Shown in pieces: positions 6,444-7,074 of a stretch of DNA of 7,074 nt (its first letter is position 1; each line of letters starts with the position of its first letter). The notes beneath the pieces were generated by a model, which was given only the letters and a program-made list of their open reading frames with translations, was not told the DNA's origin and made no database searches. The translations under genes and the position numbers were made by a program. This stretch comes from an uncultured Lachnospiraceae bacterium. GTDB lineage: Bacteria; Bacillota; Clostridia; Lachnospirales; Lachnospiraceae. The DNA is taken from positions 1-7,074 of the forward strand of contig CACZNZ010000537.1 of the NCBI GenBank assembly GCA_902782625.1. The letters are read 5' to 3'.

Positions 6444-7074
6444 ATGGCAGTTGACAGCAACAAGATCAGAGGGATGATGGCAGGGAAAACCCTGGAATAC
6501 GGCAACATTAAAAAAATGCATGATATGGTACTCTCGGCATCTGATGCAGAGGAAAAGAAGAAGATCATGAAGCATTCTGTATTCTTTGCCGGACAGCTTC
6601 CTCTTGATGAGAATCATATGGTGGATCTTGCCGGGACCCGTCGTTTGCTCAGGGCATCCATGACTTATGATGAAGCAGAGGAAAGCTTGCCCCTGCTTCT
6701 TGAAGGACTGGTAACACAGAAGTTTCTGATTGAAAAGGGCGAAGGACGTTACGAAGTCAATGAAAAGTATGAAAATACCATAGTCAAAGCACGTAAGATC
6801 GCCCGGGCATACAGGCTCGATCAGGAGACTGTGTCAGAAGAGGATCTGAGCAGAGCAAAGAAAATGTACCAGACCGGCACCAGACATTATCATGCGGGAG
6901 ATTTTGAGGAAGCAGCAGAGTGCTTCCGGCGTGCCGTGGATACAGGACAGCTGCGGATGGCGTATTTCAGCCTTGGACAGATGTACCATGAAGGGCGGGG
7001 AGTAGAGCAATCCGATAAAGAAGCGTTATATTATCTCAGTAATGCGATGATTCGCGGCGCGATGATCGCAGAAC
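6444..7074 (+). CDS. TPR/Sel1-repeat protein with unrecognised N-terminal region (3' end cut by window)
   Basis: From the ATG at 6444 the frame stays open for 210 codons to the right edge. AGGAG (6430-6434) lies 9 nt upstream, and the two ATGs at 6421 and 6424 are in other frames. There is no signal peptide or membrane helix, so the protein is probably cytoplasmic. Residues 1-~130 match nothing I recognise. They are helical and contain RRLLRASMTYDEAEESL followed by GRYEV, which could be a winged-helix fold, though this is only a guess. Residues ~136-170 look like a TPR unit (RHYHAGDFEEAAECFRRAVD). Residues ~173-205 fit a Sel1-like repeat (AYFSLGQMYHEGRGVEQ, then EALYYLSNAMIRG), and a further repeat probably follows past the edge. 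Such repeats serve as protein-binding scaffolds; the partner is unknown. No promoter is evident in the 36 nt after the thioredoxin terminator. Confidence 0.8.
   Translation, partial: MAVDSNKIRGMMAGKTLEYGNIKKMHDMVLSASDAEEKKKIMKHSVFFAGQLPLDENHMVDLAGTRRLLRASMTYDEAEESLPLLLEGLVTQKFLIEKGEGRYEVNEKYENTIVKARKIARAYRLDQETVSEEDLSRAKKMYQTGTRHYHAGDFEEAAECFRRAVDTGQLRMAYFSLGQMYHEGRGVEQSDKEALYYLSNAMIRGAMIAE

Overview
The window looks like a stretch of chromosome from a Gram-positive anaerobe of the Bacillota, most likely class Clostridia and possibly Lachnospiraceae. This rests on a Gly-Trp cell-wall-binding repeat lipoprotein, a YkuD-type L,D-transpeptidase with an N-terminal membrane anchor, purine-rich AGGAGG-like ribosome binding sites, TATAAT-type promoters with extended -10 TG, and moderate GC with A/T-rich gaps. 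The taxon is inferred, because no rRNA or other marker gene is present.

Layout. Positions 1-890 (minus strand, cut at the left edge) encode a lipoprotein with about seven Gly-Trp cell-wall-binding repeats followed by a sortase-like domain. The window ends just before the expected catalytic Cys. A 232-bp A/T-rich gap carries divergent promoters. Positions 1123-2496 (+) encode a membrane-anchored L,D-transpeptidase with its own promoter and a strong rho-independent terminator at 2528-2556. Immediately behind that terminator, 2586-3863 (+) encodes a seven-helix LytS/YehU-type sensor histidine kinase. Its reading frame overlaps that of the next gene, a SulP-family anion transporter with a STAS domain and an unusual ~150-residue C-terminal extension (to 5962). 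A promoter at 5971-6000 then drives a classical thioredoxin (6051-6356), which ends in a terminator hairpin. From 6444 to the right edge runs an incomplete TPR/Sel1-repeat protein with an unrecognised N-terminal part.

How the genes may work together. The two divergent left-hand genes both act outside the membrane on the cell wall: one cross-links peptidoglycan and the other is probably a surface transpeptidase-like lipoprotein. The kinase and transporter are almost certainly translated from one message. No response regulator lies beside the kinase in this window, so either its partner is elsewhere or the kinase is functionally tied to the transporter. Thioredoxin has its own promoter and is a housekeeping redox gene. 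A link to SulP through sulfate reduction is possible but not shown. I saw no mobile element, CRISPR array, tRNA, rRNA or riboswitch. The least ordinary parts are the sortase-like lipoprotein, the kinase-SulP pair, and the SulP tail domain.
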